Below, in pieces: positions 29,001 through 35,577 of a stretch of 64,000 bases of DNA. Both the position numbers and the translations under genes were made by a program. Where the stretch lies: assembly GCA_949752735.1 (NCBI GenBank), contig OX457038.1, positions 20,196,012-20,260,011 on the forward strand. The letters are read 5' to 3'. Position 1 is the stretch's first letter. Each line of letters begins with the position of its first letter. Source of the DNA: Lumbricus terrestris (taxonomy: Eukaryota; Annelida; Clitellata; Crassiclitellata; Lumbricidae). The notes beneath the pieces were generated by a model. That model was not told the origin of the DNA. It did not search any database and worked only from the letters and a program-made list of their open reading frames with translations.

Positions 29001-31645
29001 TGTCTGTTGAAAATATGGTTGAAAGCAAATAAAATGGCGTCTTAAACTAGGGCTGCCAACTTTTGATTTTGCCATTCCGGGACGACTTCAGCCACTCGAT
29101 GTGTCATTACCAATTTACACAATCCACAGAAGCGCATAATGTATCAAAAGTTGTATCAGCCCAGTATAGAATCTATATACAATACATCTAGGCCTACAAT
29201 CTACTAAAACGTCCTTAATAATTTCAGACAAATCATCAAAAGACATACTTATATAGTATAAATTTAAGACAAAAATCAACCTCAAGAAAAAATGTTCAAA
29301 CCCCAGTCACCTAGGTTCAACAGAGTAAGACTTATGAGCCCAAATTGAGGGAAGTTCGTAGGTGTCGTAGGCTCATAGGTCTGCGACCGGAGAGCAGAAT
29401 TTATATTAAACTTAGGATTTATACTTAATATATTATATGCCTACTTATGTGCGTTAAGCAGTTCCAGAACACTGAGAACAAAGTCGCAGAAATCAGCACA
29501 GTCATGACATACTAACAGTTGTGCTTTAATAACGTCGGTGAACTCTCGGTGCTCAGGTAATTGCGATTATTAGACAACAGAGCGTTCAAAATTCTGAACG
29601 CTCTGTCGCAAAAAAGCATTAAAACTGGACACAATAATTATGCTAAACCGAGTGTCAGTGATTTGTACAGTTTTGAAGACTTTAACTCCCGATGTGCAGC
29701 CAACAATGCAATGTATAGGTCTGATTACTCTGATTGTATAACTGCAGAATGATTTGTTTCAAAATAAATGATTGGTTGATTGATTGATTGATTGATTGAT
29801 TGATAGAGACCAGGACGTAAAAATCATCGTACAAATGGCTGAGTTAAGTAAGCAAAAAAATTAATAGGAATAATAATTGTGCTAAGTTGAGCTGGACCAA
29901 ATTCCGGGACAATTTGATATCAATCCGGGACACGGGACGCACAGGGTCGATTCCGGGACTGTCCCGGCGAATCCGGGACGGTTGGCAGCCCTATCTTAAA
30001 CACAGCGTTAGGATTGGATGGAAAATGAAATGTTTCAATCTCGGGAAACGGTAAGATTTTTGGATCGCGAAGCCCGATAGTGTTCCCCGGTGATGCTAAA
30101 AAGTATTTTTGCAAATATTGAGAAAAATCGGTCAGGTGGATAAGAAGAAAATTGGTTCATTAAAATGTTACGACTTGATTTTATAGGTTTAGATGTCTAT
30201 TTAATAAACCTCAGATTTTGCGTGCCCAATAATTATTGCGTCGCAATTAACTTAAAGACCAAGAAATCTTTTTGAATTCCTACAATAATATTATCCAATG
30301 ACAATATTTAACTATGATAATTAGGCCTAGGCTATTTCTGCCGCCGATATTATGAAAGTTTCTTGCTAGAATCTTGTTGTTTTCAGTTATATTCTTTTCA
30401 ACTAAAAATGTTTATCTTGACAGATCACGCAACATTCTATATACTGCACAATAGACAGACTTCTCTTGCCTCACGCACATCGATTAATATTTGAAAGAAG
30501 ACCAAGAAAAGATATCTTTGGAGTGAATTACGACTGAGTCAGCACAAAGTTAACTCACATGCGATATTATCATATAAGCTCATTTGCTACAGCAGCCAAG
30601 AATTCGGATCTTTTTCAAAGTTGCTGACTCATCACTTTGTGTCGTCGATGACAAATTTTGTTATGACTGTTATCCATTATAATAGATGCATAATAATTAT
30701 AAAAATGCAAGCATGCATTTATTTTATAGACTTATAGTACAGTAGTTGATTGTATGTGGGTGTAAAAGGCGATTGTCTGGCTATGAGTAAATGTTGAAGC
30801 TGTAGATTCAGGAAGAACTAATAAGCTTTGGAGGCAGTTCCATCCATCTTAGTGTCTGACAACAAGGTTTTAAGATTGAGACATAAGCTTAGCCTACTGG
30901 GAAAAATTAGATGAATCAACGTGGAAAGATTCCATCTATGGTGTGATGTACTGGAAAGAAAACTTGAGAAGAAGTAAGAAAAATATCCATAGACTAATAT
31001 TGATCACTTTTATAGCGCCATTACAATAATGCACGCATTATCATTCGATGATCGCCTCAAATGAGACGAATGTCTAAAGGTAACAACCGTAACATGAATA
31101 ATAATAATACACCGATGTAATAATCATAATAAAGGATGGAAGAAAGGATTTCCATAATTATACAGGCGATTGGATAGTTGATTGACGCAGACAGTTTTGA
31201 AATGTTTTTATTCTGCTCATGTATGCAGATAGACCAATCACCATCGTTAGACACGTGCTTGTTAATATTCACCTCATTCGTCCATTATCTCTTAAGTATG
31301 CGATTAAATAAGATTCGACGAATTATTCGAGAGAATTATTCGAGAGAAAAAAAACCCAAAACGGGTCTGTATAATGAGCCTCGCATGAGATGCGAACGTG
31401 AACCTAGTCGTCTCGAGAGTCGCATTTATATCGCTCCTTCTCCTCTACATAACATCTCCACACTCCACACAGTCGTAATTATATAGCGCAATTCAACCGA
31501 CCGTTCTCTGCGTCCAATGAGTCTAGCGATGAAGTCAATCAGCAGCAGCATCATCATCAGCAACATCATCATCAGCAGCAGCAGCAGTAGCAGCATCAGT
31601 AGCAGCAGCAGCGGCAGCAGTAGCAGCAGCAGCAGCAGTAGCAGC

Positions 31646-31679
<34 letters not shown>

Positions 31680-34600
31680 TCAGCAGCAGCAGCAGCAGTA
31701 GCAGCAGCAGCAGCGGTGGTGGTCGAGATGAGTTAAGACAAAGACATTATATCCCTTAAGGAGGCAACGACCATCGCCGCACGTCATGCCAGTCAGTCAG
31801 TCCGGCAATAATACGCGCTTCATTCGTTCGCTCTCTTAATTCGTTCATAGCAGGGATTGTGTGGGATAAATGCTTGCTGTCAATCAGTAAATCGATTCTA
31901 GATCTGAATTAGATTGTTAGAAAAATTAATTAGCAGAACATCAGGCAATGCTAGAACTCAACTTCACTCAGTAGCCCAGTCAGTCAGTGAGTCAGTCAAT
32001 GAGTGAGTGAGTGAGTGAGTGAATGAGTGAGTGAGTGAGTGAGTGAGTGAGTCAGTCAGTCAGTCAGGCAGTCAGTCAGTCAGTCAGTAGTCGGTCAGTC
32101 TAGATATCAGACCATGATGTTCAGCAAATTGCATGAGACACCGAAAAAAGTTAATTTGCGAAAACACACTTAACCCAGGTTTTATTTTTCCGACGTTGTA
32201 CAGGTTTTCTCAGAACGTTCACAATTACTACATGTATCTGAGAAGAACCTTCTTCTTACACAACGACCAACTCCGGGCAAGTAGTGGTACTATAGTAGTA
32301 ATGGCGGTAATGATAGCAGCATGCAGTAGCACTGCAGCCGTTGTAGCAGTATTAGTAGTAGTAGTAGCAGTAGAGCTCTGCGCCGACTTGACAGTGTCGG
32401 CGGCGGCGCGCCGGTCATTTTTGGTCGGCGGCGGCGGCGCGCCGACAGACAAAAATCGGCGGCGGCGGCGCCCTCAAAATGTCGGCGTCGGCGGCGCGGC
32501 GTCGTGGAATTAGTGCTACAGGGTCGCATACTTATTTTAAATTTTGTACAAAAGCAACCTACGTTATAAAGATATGCATGCTCAGCAATTATTTTTGGCA
32601 ATTATCTGGTCTTATATTAATATTTATGAGACACAATTATTTTCAGAATAGACGTTTAATTGCAAAATTCTACAAAGGCTTGATTTACAAGTCACTTGAC
32701 AACGTTTTCAAATCCAGGCCTCCCGCTTACGTAACCTACTAATAGAAGTTAACGGACTGTTTGCACAGTGGCGGCGCCACCTGCCTATTTTACTGCTGAC
32801 CTGCGCTTCGACCCGTCACAAATTCTTGAGGTCCATTTTCTTGACGCGATCTGCTGAAATTGTATAGCTGCGTGCATGCAAACATGCATGCATACATACA
32901 TACATGCATACATACATACATACATATATACATACATGCATACATGCAAACATACAAACATACATACATGCATGCATACATGCATGCATGCATGCATACA
33001 TACATACATACATACATACATACATACATACATACATACATACATACATACATACATACATACATACATACATACATACATACATACATGCATACACACA
33101 AAAACATACATGCATACATACAATACATACATACTGTGTTTGTGTAGAAATGTTTGTCGCAAAGTGGGAGCTATCGTGAATGAATACAAAGTCATGCAAT
33201 CTTGTCAACAGATGAGGGTAGAGTTGCAGTTTTTTTAATTTTTCTTTGTCAAAGCTCACTGAGTACTAAAATTGATCAGAATTCACCAACTTTCCTGATT
33301 TATCGGCCATTAATCCGATCGACTTCCACGCGAAACTCTTAGCATCTTCGTTAAACCTAATTGCTATGCACAAGTCTTTCGATCTATGCAAGCCAAATCA
33401 CAATAAGTTACTCTTCTTTTATGGGTAAAGTATCTCTATTTTCCTAATCTGATCCCATTTGTGAGATGTTTCTCAAATTGCTGACTAAATAGGATCCTTT
33501 AGCAATTGCGTATCATGCTCCATTTTGCATATAGACAGGCCTATTAATATTAGAAAGCTTAATTAATCAATAAAATTTTTGCATAGGTCATGTACAGAGT
33601 AGGAGTTTGATACTGGTGAGAAAAATAGGAATTAGGTAGTAACTGGACACCGGCAATGGAGAATCAGAAGCCTGCAGACGAGACCAATCGCCTCCATAAA
33701 ATTGGAGATCGCCACCTCCTTGTAACGTAATAGTAACGTGTAACCTAATACTAGAGGGCAGACGGTTCTGTTCCATCTTAGCATACGGTCGGACTATCTA
33801 TCAGGCAAGAACGCGCGCACACGGCATAGCAATTCACTTAGGCCTACCTCGAGTTATTTTTAGTTTTTTTTACCTTCGTTGCTGCCATAATTCAAATCGA
33901 GTCACAAAATCCACAGTTTACACTTTAAGAACACTGTTCCAAAAGTCAGAAAGAATAGGTAGCATCATAGGTTTCATAGCATTGATGCAAAAACGGTGTT
34001 GCCATGAATAATCTAAGTAGATGAGAAAAAGATTATATTTTGCACTGATCTAACAATTTTTTCACGAAATCATGCAAGAGTTGAAAAATGCAAAAAAAAG
34101 AAATGCAGGAATCAAGGTGGCATCGGCGGCGCGCCGACAAATTATCGGCGGCGGCGGCGGCGGCGTCGGCGCGCCGACCCTAGAAAATCGGCGGCGGCGG
34201 CGCCCACAAAATGTCGGCGGCGGCGGCGCGGCCGGCGCAGAGCTCTGAGTAGCAGCATTGGTGGCAATAGTGGCATCATTACTGCACAGTAATGAAGCCA
34301 CTATTGCTAATGCATAGTGCACAGTAGTATATAATATTATATATATAGATGCAGTGGTAGACATGGTAAAAGTATCTGAGTAAGTTTCTGTAGGAGTTGG
34401 AGAACCAATAGTAGCGAATGGCACAATATACTAAATGGTGGTTGCCTATAGTTTTGAGCAGTAGGCTACATGTCAAATTTGTTGCTCTTGTTGATGATGA
34501 TGATTATTATGGCAATGACAAAGTGATAATATCGCGATGACGACGATGATGAGGAGAGTTGCTGCTGCTGCTGCTGCTGATGATGATGATTGAAAATGCA

Positions 34601-35158
34601 AGAATGATGATCGATTTCACTGGATAATGTTGAGGTTGATGGCCCTTTATAAAATTCCTATTGTGCTGCTGCAATAATAATAGATGTATATTGATGATAA
34701 GATGATAACAATAATATTTAAAATAATAATAATGTGAGCCTCAGAGTCAATAAGGATCATCGCATAGACATAGAGGGCACAAAATGTGTTGACGTCATTC
34801 TAACCTCAACGTAGACTCCGAACGGCATGACCAAGATGGCGACCATGATGTCAGCGATGGCCAATGAGACGATGAAATAGTTGGTGAGAGTGCGCAGGCT
34901 CTGTTCCCTGACGACGCTCAGGCAGACGAGCACATTGCCGAAGACGGTCATCAGAGGAAAGACGAGCAGTAAGAGCGTCAGTGGTCGATGCACGATGACG
35001 TCATTGGCCATCGTACTTCCGGATCCGGTGAGCGTAACACTCCAAGGATGAAGTTCAGACGAGGCGGATTCTTCTTCGGATGAGGATGAGGAGATGTTTT
35101 CCACTTCTGGAGGAGGGGAGATGGAGCTGGTCACGTGGTCCATGTCGGCGAACATCAT
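2228..35158 (-). CDS. DRD2-like: D2-like dopamine receptor (aminergic class A GPCR), whole gene
   Basis: Coding exons 35158-34805, 8140-8028, 5940-4925 and 2469-2228 join to 574 codons plus TAG, with GT-AG introns of phases 0, 2 and 1. Seen in the product: a Ser/Glu-rich N-terminus with an NIS glycosylation site (N21); TM1 GNVLVC (N75); TM2 SLAIAD (D103); TM3 with C131 and amine-binding D138; DRF (155-157) where DRY is usual; W183 in TM4; ECL2 C210; TM5 serines S221, S222 and S225; CWVP (500-503); NPIIY (548-552); and a C-tail ending soon after helix 8, with C571 as a possible palmitoylation site. ICL3 is about 235 residues with a Glu/Asp run. Known of the family: a long ICL3 and short tail mark Gi/o-coupled D2-like receptors at the plasma membrane, and the TM5 serines bind catechol hydroxyls. 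TM2, TM3 and TM7 resemble D2 more than alpha2-adrenergic receptors. Inference: a dopamine receptor; an octopamine/alpha2-like ligand is a less likely alternative. Confidence 0.93.
3288..3378 (-). pseudogene. Transposase C-terminal remnant (Tc1/mariner-type)
   Basis: Read on the minus strand this gives [20 protein letters not shown] then GGGHIEHKL and a stop. It resembles the C-terminus of IS630/Tc1-type transposases, where a Gly-rich GGxHIE-like ending precedes the stop. The catalytic triad is absent, so it cannot be active. The related element at 38008-39195 has a diverged copy of the same C-terminus. Confidence 0.65.
3938..4126 (+). mobile_element. 5'-truncated non-LTR retrotransposon tail nested in the Tc1-like element
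   Basis: A 189-base insert flanked by the 12-base direct repeat ATGTTTGGCCAA (3926-3937 and 4127-4138); removing it restores the mirror image of the transposon's left TIR. It reads on the plus strand as [58 protein letters not shown] and stop. The GRPRxxWxDN...EWTGLS...AEDR pattern is the usual C-terminal end of endonuclease/reverse-transcriptase LINE proteins. There is almost no 3' UTR and no poly(A). It is younger than its host element. Confidence 0.85.
4567..4664. repeat. (AT)n-rich stretch in intron 3
   Basis: Interrupted runs of alternating TA/AT in the receptor's third intron. The remaining intron sequence between 4190 and 4924 shows nothing further recognisable. Confidence 0.7.
4925..5940 (-). 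CDS. DRD2-like: D2-like receptor, coding exon 3 (TM4, TM5, ICL3, start of TM6)
   Basis: Acceptor TTTGCACAG|A completes the Arg of DRF; donor ATCG|GTAATG leaves phase 1 inside TM6. Residues 156-494 cover ICL2 ([18 protein letters not shown]), TM4 with W183, ECL2 with C210, TM5 with [10 protein letters not shown] (S221, S222, S225), and about 235 residues of ICL3. ICL3 is low-complexity, rich in Ser, Arg and Pro, with a 16-residue Glu/Asp run at residues 332-347 coded by a GAG/GAT-rich tract around 5360-5410. [13 protein letters not shown] starts TM6 as in D2 receptors. The frame stays open past the donor to 4797, but the donor and the loss of TM6 character show that extension is intronic. ICL3 coding sequence is GC-richer than the flanking introns. 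Confidence 0.95.
5967..6011. repeat. (TA)n microsatellite in intron 2
   Basis: Alternating TA interrupted by TCAATGTG, beginning about 25 bases into intron 2 upstream of the exon 3 acceptor. Confidence 0.75.
6012..7569. other. Intron 2 sequence without recognised features
   Basis: Noncoding. Visible only are a short tandem pair TAACTATTGACTATATA near 6526-6575 and (GTGA)n at about 6622-6642. A G/C-rich fragment around 7222-7265 resembles TE-terminal sequence but has no identifiable partner. Confidence 0.5.
7578..7890. mobile_element. hAT-like MITE, CAGAGGCGGATCC ends
   Basis: 313 bases with inverted ends (CAGAGGCGGATCC at left, reverse complement CAAGGGCGGATAC at right) flanked by a perfect 8-bp duplication AAGACATG (7570-7577 and 7891-7898). 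CA-starting ends with 8-bp TSDs point to the hAT superfamily. No coding capacity. The interior has TGACTAAAAATAGGTAATCA, a core shared with the elements at 12986 and 23048. It sits in receptor intron 2, less than 150 bases from the TM3 exon. Confidence 0.88.
8028..8140 (-). CDS. DRD2-like: D2-like receptor, coding exon 2 (TM3)
   Basis: A 113-base exon, too short to stand out as an ORF. It is bounded by a pyrimidine-rich acceptor (TTTTACGTTTCAG) and a consensus donor (CAG|GTGAGTA). In phase with exon 1 it reads [20 protein letters not shown], then [17 protein letters not shown] and the first two bases of Arg. C131 is the TM3 cysteine that pairs with ECL2. D138 is the amine-contacting aspartate. 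The stretch [19 protein letters not shown] is close to the vertebrate D2 TM3 as I recall it. Leaves phase 2; the Arg codon of the DR motif is completed by the next exon. Confidence 0.95.
8195..10990. other. 3' part of intron 1, no recognised gene
   Basis: The short open frames here, including two overlapping ones near 9884-10244, lack protein-like motifs. A perfect 11-bp-stem hairpin (CCATTGTCTAT / ATAGACAATGG) lies at 10146-10169, and short GATA/GACA runs lie near 9276-9310. Otherwise nothing is recognisable. Confidence 0.5.
10993..11062. repeat. (ATC)n microsatellite
   Basis: About 23 uninterrupted ATC units. The poly-Ile open frame across it is an artefact of the repeat. Confidence 0.95.
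11520..11815. repeat. Diverged tandem duplication of a dispersed-repeat segment
   Basis: Two related blocks, about 11529-11640 and 11700-11810, share GCCAGT..CAAGC.TGGAT.AAGGAGGAGGG, then TTGTTAC...CAG.GACG, then GTTAAACTG.AA..CCAC. The second ends in (ACC)n. The arrangement looks like two copies of a repeat 3' end placed in tandem; its class is unknown. Confidence 0.6.
12720..12922 (-). mobile_element. tRNA-derived SINE
   Basis: On the minus strand the head reads GTGGCCGAGTGGGTTGGTAG (A-box-like) and, about 35 bases on, GGGTTCGATTCCCGG (B box). An unrelated body of about 130 bases and an A/T-rich end (GTAAATGTAATCGC region) follow. TAGGCTA occurs on both sides (about 12693-12703 and 12924-12930) and may be a short TSD. 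It is not scored as a tRNA gene because the acceptor stem does not close. Confidence 0.75.
12986..13302. mobile_element. MITE with CATGGGCGGAGTTTA ends
   Basis: 317 bases with perfect 15-bp terminal inverted repeats. CATTCA is directly repeated on both sides (12980-12985, 13303-13308). With the ends shifted one base inward, the flanks are 8-mers matching at 6 of 8 positions. Contains C8 runs and two copies of the core TGACTAAAAAAGGTCATCAA also found in the elements at 7578 and 23048. Non-coding. Confidence 0.8.
13605..13725. repeat. Relic related to the CATAGATGTAAAAAACG MITE family
   Basis: A/C/G-rich runs such as AAAAACGTAAAAACAAG, followed by AATAATTAGACTTTGTTACATC, parallel the interior of the intact copies at 14081 and 46215. 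No ends or TSD are visible, so this is an old fragment. Confidence 0.5.
14081..14513. mobile_element. hAT-like MITE, CATAGATGTAAAAAACG ends (copy 1)
   Basis: 433 bases with perfect 17-bp TIRs CATAGATGTAAAAAACG, flanked by a perfect 8-bp TSD GGTGCAGC (14073-14080 and 14514-14521). Just inside each end is an array of AAAAAACG / CGTTTTTT units. No transposase is encoded. The copy at 46215-47008 shares the ends and interior motifs. Confidence 0.9.
15468..15598. repeat. 23-bp minisatellite
   Basis: About 5.5 nearly identical copies of a 23-base unit containing CATCCACCCGCCCACCTCCT, strongly C-rich on the plus strand. The Pro-rich open frames here come from the repeat. Confidence 0.95.
16206..16425. 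repeat. (GTAT)n microsatellite, about 55 copies
   Basis: A 220-base uninterrupted tetranucleotide array. It ends directly against a LINE 3' tail. The open frames on both strands (MYVC and THIH repeats) are artefacts. Confidence 0.97.
16426..16545 (+). mobile_element. LINE 3' tail followed by (AATA)n/(AAT)n
   Basis: The sequence AAGTACCTCAGGGCAAAAAATA matches the 3' ends of the LINE fragments that finish near 16890 and 55850. It runs into AATA and AAT repeats, consistent with a tail-primed microsatellite. Confidence 0.6.
16556..16893 (+). pseudogene. LINE polyprotein C-terminus, degenerate (copy 1)
   Basis: The frame reads [20 protein letters not shown] then [16 protein letters not shown]. 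After a frameshift it continues [20 protein letters not shown] then TFESLEADE and TAG at 16799-16801. The ETLGPIN...[19 protein letters not shown] block is, from memory, a recurrent C-terminal region of reverse-transcriptase polyproteins in marine invertebrates; I cannot name the clade. A 3' UTR ends AAATACCTCGGGGTAAAAAG plus AATAAT repeats. No RT core is present. Confidence 0.72.
16894..17303 (+). pseudogene. LINE polyprotein C-terminus, degenerate (copy 2)
   Basis: A second copy directly follows the first. It reads [40 protein letters not shown], and in another frame [20 protein letters not shown] then [11 protein letters not shown] and TGA at 17301-17303. At least one frameshift separates the two parts. 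It shares the ETLGPIN and FLF.R.S..IQR.N...FRGTF signature with copy 1 and begins about 85 codons further upstream. Confidence 0.72.
17433..17635 (-). mobile_element. tRNA-derived SINE, family A (copy 1)
   Basis: On the minus strand it starts GGGGCGTGGTGGTGTAGTGG (A-box-like), has GGTTCGAATCCACCTCAAG (B box), then CGGCGTGAAACTCTGATGCA, and ends at a GAAGGGGCC motif. Near-identical copies lie at 26223-26420 and 56001-56210. Confidence 0.85.
17927..18302. repeat. (TCAA)n-based complex satellite
   Basis: Starts GATTGATTGATTGATT, then about 350 bases of degenerate (ATCA/TCAA)n. Within it, a block of roughly 115 bases containing CATCTACACAATCAACCATC and TTCACCAAATCAACATCTTA appears twice (about 18070-18140 and 18195-18260). 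Confidence 0.88.
18303..20457. other. Intron 1 segment without recognised features
   Basis: No exon, SINE or TIR element is recognised. A run of 12 Gs lies at about 19371-19382. The short open frames on both strands at 18843-19169 look random. Confidence 0.5.
20458..21850 (-). pseudogene. Degenerate LINE reverse transcriptase (CR1/jockey-type)
   Basis: Minus strand, from high to low coordinates: [20 protein letters not shown] (normal VPQGSxLGPLLF), then RFADDTNMF at about 21640-21614, the RT active-site box. Next, [20 protein letters not shown] and the LPKTIRMNI...YPLVWAS region of the post-RT domain, then a weakly conserved C-terminus. Stops and frameshifts break the frame. The 3' end (about 20458-20500) reads GCAATAAAAGCGAATTG followed by AATTGAATTG repeats, a LINE-like tail. 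It is antisense to the plus strand and parallel to the receptor gene. A relic; no TSD identified. Confidence 0.8.
22226..22285. repeat. AT-rich (TATA)n patch
   Basis: Interrupted alternating TA runs; no other structure. Confidence 0.7.
23048..23292. mobile_element. hAT-like MITE, CAGCGGCGCCCGCAGG ends
   Basis: 245 bases with perfect 16-bp TIRs and a perfect 8-bp TSD ACATGCTA (23040-23047 and 23293-23300). The left part carries repeated CGTACGCAC / GTGCGTAC motifs. The interior has GATGACTAAAAAAA then AGGTCATCAGTTTTTTCGG, the core also found at 7578 and 12986. Non-coding. Confidence 0.92.
23853..24132. repeat. (TG)n / (TGTGTC)n microsatellite
   Basis: About 280 bases of TG-rich sequence broken by CTGTCTG and TATG units. 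Long Cys/Val-rich open frames are repeat artefacts. Confidence 0.93.
24133..25873. other. Intron 1 segment without recognised features
   Basis: I see no exon or transposon with clear ends. (CA)n of about 24 bases lies near 24491-24517. The rest is A/T-rich unique-looking sequence. Confidence 0.5.
25874..26540. repeat. 120-bp near-perfect inverted repeat with SINE in the spacer
   Basis: Arms at 25874-25993 and 26421-26540 are reverse complements over all 120 bases with three mismatches (117/120). The spacer is 427 bases; its right part is a SINE (26223-26420) whose head abuts the right arm exactly. No flanking TSD is visible, so an inverted duplication fits better than a standard TIR transposon. 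The arms contain no recognisable coding sequence. Confidence 0.92.
26223..26420 (-). mobile_element. tRNA-derived SINE, family A (copy 2)
   Basis: Minus-strand head CGTGGGGCGCGATGGTGTAG, B box GGTTCGAATCCACCTCAAG, then the body shared with 17433-17635 and the AGTCGGGAGCGCCTCTGAGT motif, ending in GAAGGGCCGCTATAAAAAAA. Its A-rich end faces left. Confidence 0.87.
26697..26755 (-). mobile_element. SINE family A 3' fragment
   Basis: Contains ACTCAGAGGCGCTCCCGACT preceded by ATAACGCCCC, the 3' portion of SINE family A with its head missing. Another short piece with the same motif (ACTCAGAGGCGCTCCCAGCC) lies at about 27899-27920. Confidence 0.6.
27200..27563 (+). pseudogene. Possible LINE (CR1/L2-like) C-terminal relic
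   Basis: Fragments in different frames resemble post-RT motifs: [26 protein letters not shown] (compare the usual LDYCNSLLxGLPxSL) and [17 protein letters not shown] (compare LQRVQNAAARLV). The spacing of the last two is wider than in intact elements, so this is a weak, heavily decayed assignment. Confidence 0.3.
27575..27705. repeat. (GATTAC/GAATAC)n hexanucleotide array
   Basis: About 20 units of six bases alternating between GATTAC, GAATAC and CAATTAC-like variants. Confidence 0.93.
28512..28760 (+). mobile_element. Dispersed repeat with ACTAGCTG...CCCGGCGTTGCCCGGG start (fragment)
   Basis: Begins TACTAGCTGATCTACCCGGC and continues GTTGCCCGGGAAATTT, the same start as the longer copy at 50288-51541, followed by C-rich CCCAC-type sequence. 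A second CCCAGCGTTGCCCGTGACAT module occurs at about 28698. The 3' end of the long copy is missing here. Class unknown. Confidence 0.65.
29048..29993. mobile_element. hAT-like non-autonomous element, TAGGGCTGCCAAC ends
   Basis: 946 bases with perfect 13-bp TIRs TAGGGCTGCCAAC, the typical TAGGG-type hAT end, and a perfect 8-bp TSD TCTTAAAC (29040-29047 and 29994-30001). Subterminal TTCCGGGAC motifs recur on the right. The interior has (TTGA)n at about 29771-29803 and an 11-bp-stem hairpin (CAGAGCGTTCA / TGAACGCTCTG) at 29578-29605. A 63-codon open frame at 29561-29752 has no recognisable domain. No transposase. Confidence 0.92.
30002..31537. other. Intron 1 segment without recognised features
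   Basis: A/T-rich noncoding sequence. I looked for receptor-type exons or TIR pairs on both strands and saw none. Confidence 0.5.
31538..31718. repeat. (AGC)n with ATC/AGT interruptions
   Basis: About 180 bases of AGC trinucleotides with interspersed CATCAT and AGT units. Poly-Ser and poly-Leu open frames here are artefacts. Confidence 0.95.
31976..32100. repeat. (GTCA)n/(GTGA)n tetranucleotide array
   Basis: CAGT/GTCA units flank a central run of (GAGT)n, giving an array of about 120 bases with two related units. Confidence 0.9.
32371..34247. mobile_element. hAT-like element with GC-rich subterminal arrays
   Basis: 1,877 bases. Left end TAGAGCTCTGCGCCG; right end reads CAGAGCTCTGCGCCG on the opposite strand. 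AGTAGCAG directly repeats at 32363-32370 and 34248-34255, a perfect 8-mer, although the flanks are AGT/AGC-rich so chance cannot be excluded. Just inside both ends lie 120-150 bases of TCGGCGGCGGCGGCGCGCC repeats in a strikingly GC-rich block, while the interior is A/T-rich and holds a (CATA)n array. No transposase frame. It lies in intron 1, with its right end about 560 bases from the first coding exon. Confidence 0.82.
32876..33135. repeat. (CATA)n / (CATG)n microsatellite
   Basis: About 260 bases of CATA with CATG and CAAA variants, inside the GC-rich-ended element 32371-34247. Confidence 0.95.
34805..35158 (-). CDS. DRD2-like: D2-like receptor, coding exon 1 (N-terminus, TM1, TM2)
   Basis: Encodes residues 1-118. 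The start at 35158 is the first ATG after an in-frame TAA at 35230-35228. A second ATG follows at once, and a third at codon 6 has a better Kozak context (GACATGG), so translation may begin a few residues later. After an unstructured Ser/Glu-rich N-terminus come TM1 with GNVLVC and TM2 with [13 protein letters not shown]...MPFGVYVE. The exon ends GAG|GTTAGA, a fair donor, phase 0. A possible splice acceptor (TTTGCAG, AG at 35206-35205) upstream hints at a separate 5' UTR exon. No promoter could be assigned. Confidence 0.93.
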
Positions 35159-35307
35159 GCCTTCCGAGAAAATCGAAAATAAATCGTCAACTCTAGCAAC
35201 AAGTCTGCAAACACGGCTTTCATTATTTTATCATTGTATTACGTCTATGTTAGATATGAAAATTGAGAATTTTGTCCCTAACGTAAGCCATGTAAGAAAG
35301 CAGCTTT

Positions 35308-35577
35308 TAACAGTTTATGCTTTTAACAGTTTATGCTTTTAACAGTTTATGCTTGTAACAGTTTATGCTTTTAACATTTTATGCTTTTAACAGTTTATGC
35401 TATTAACAGTCTATACTTTTAACAGTCTATGCTTTTAACAGTTTATGCTTTCAGCAGTTTATGCCTTTAACAGTTTATGCTTTTAACAGTTTATGCATTT
35501 AGCAGTTTATGCTTTTAACAGTTTATGCTTTTAATAGTTTATGCTTTTAACAGTCTATGCTTTCAACAGTTTATGCA
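35308..35577. repeat. 16-bp tandem array upstream of the receptor start codon
   Basis: About 16 copies of AACAGTTTATGCTTTT with occasional substitutions. The array begins about 150 bases upstream of the receptor ATG, in what should be 5' UTR, promoter or a 5' intron. On the gene strand the unit reads AAAAGCATAAACTGTT. Confidence 0.93.

Noticed and set aside
35308..35577. CRISPR-like repeat array
   Set aside because: The 16-bp units are contiguous with no spacers, and the context is a metazoan genome.
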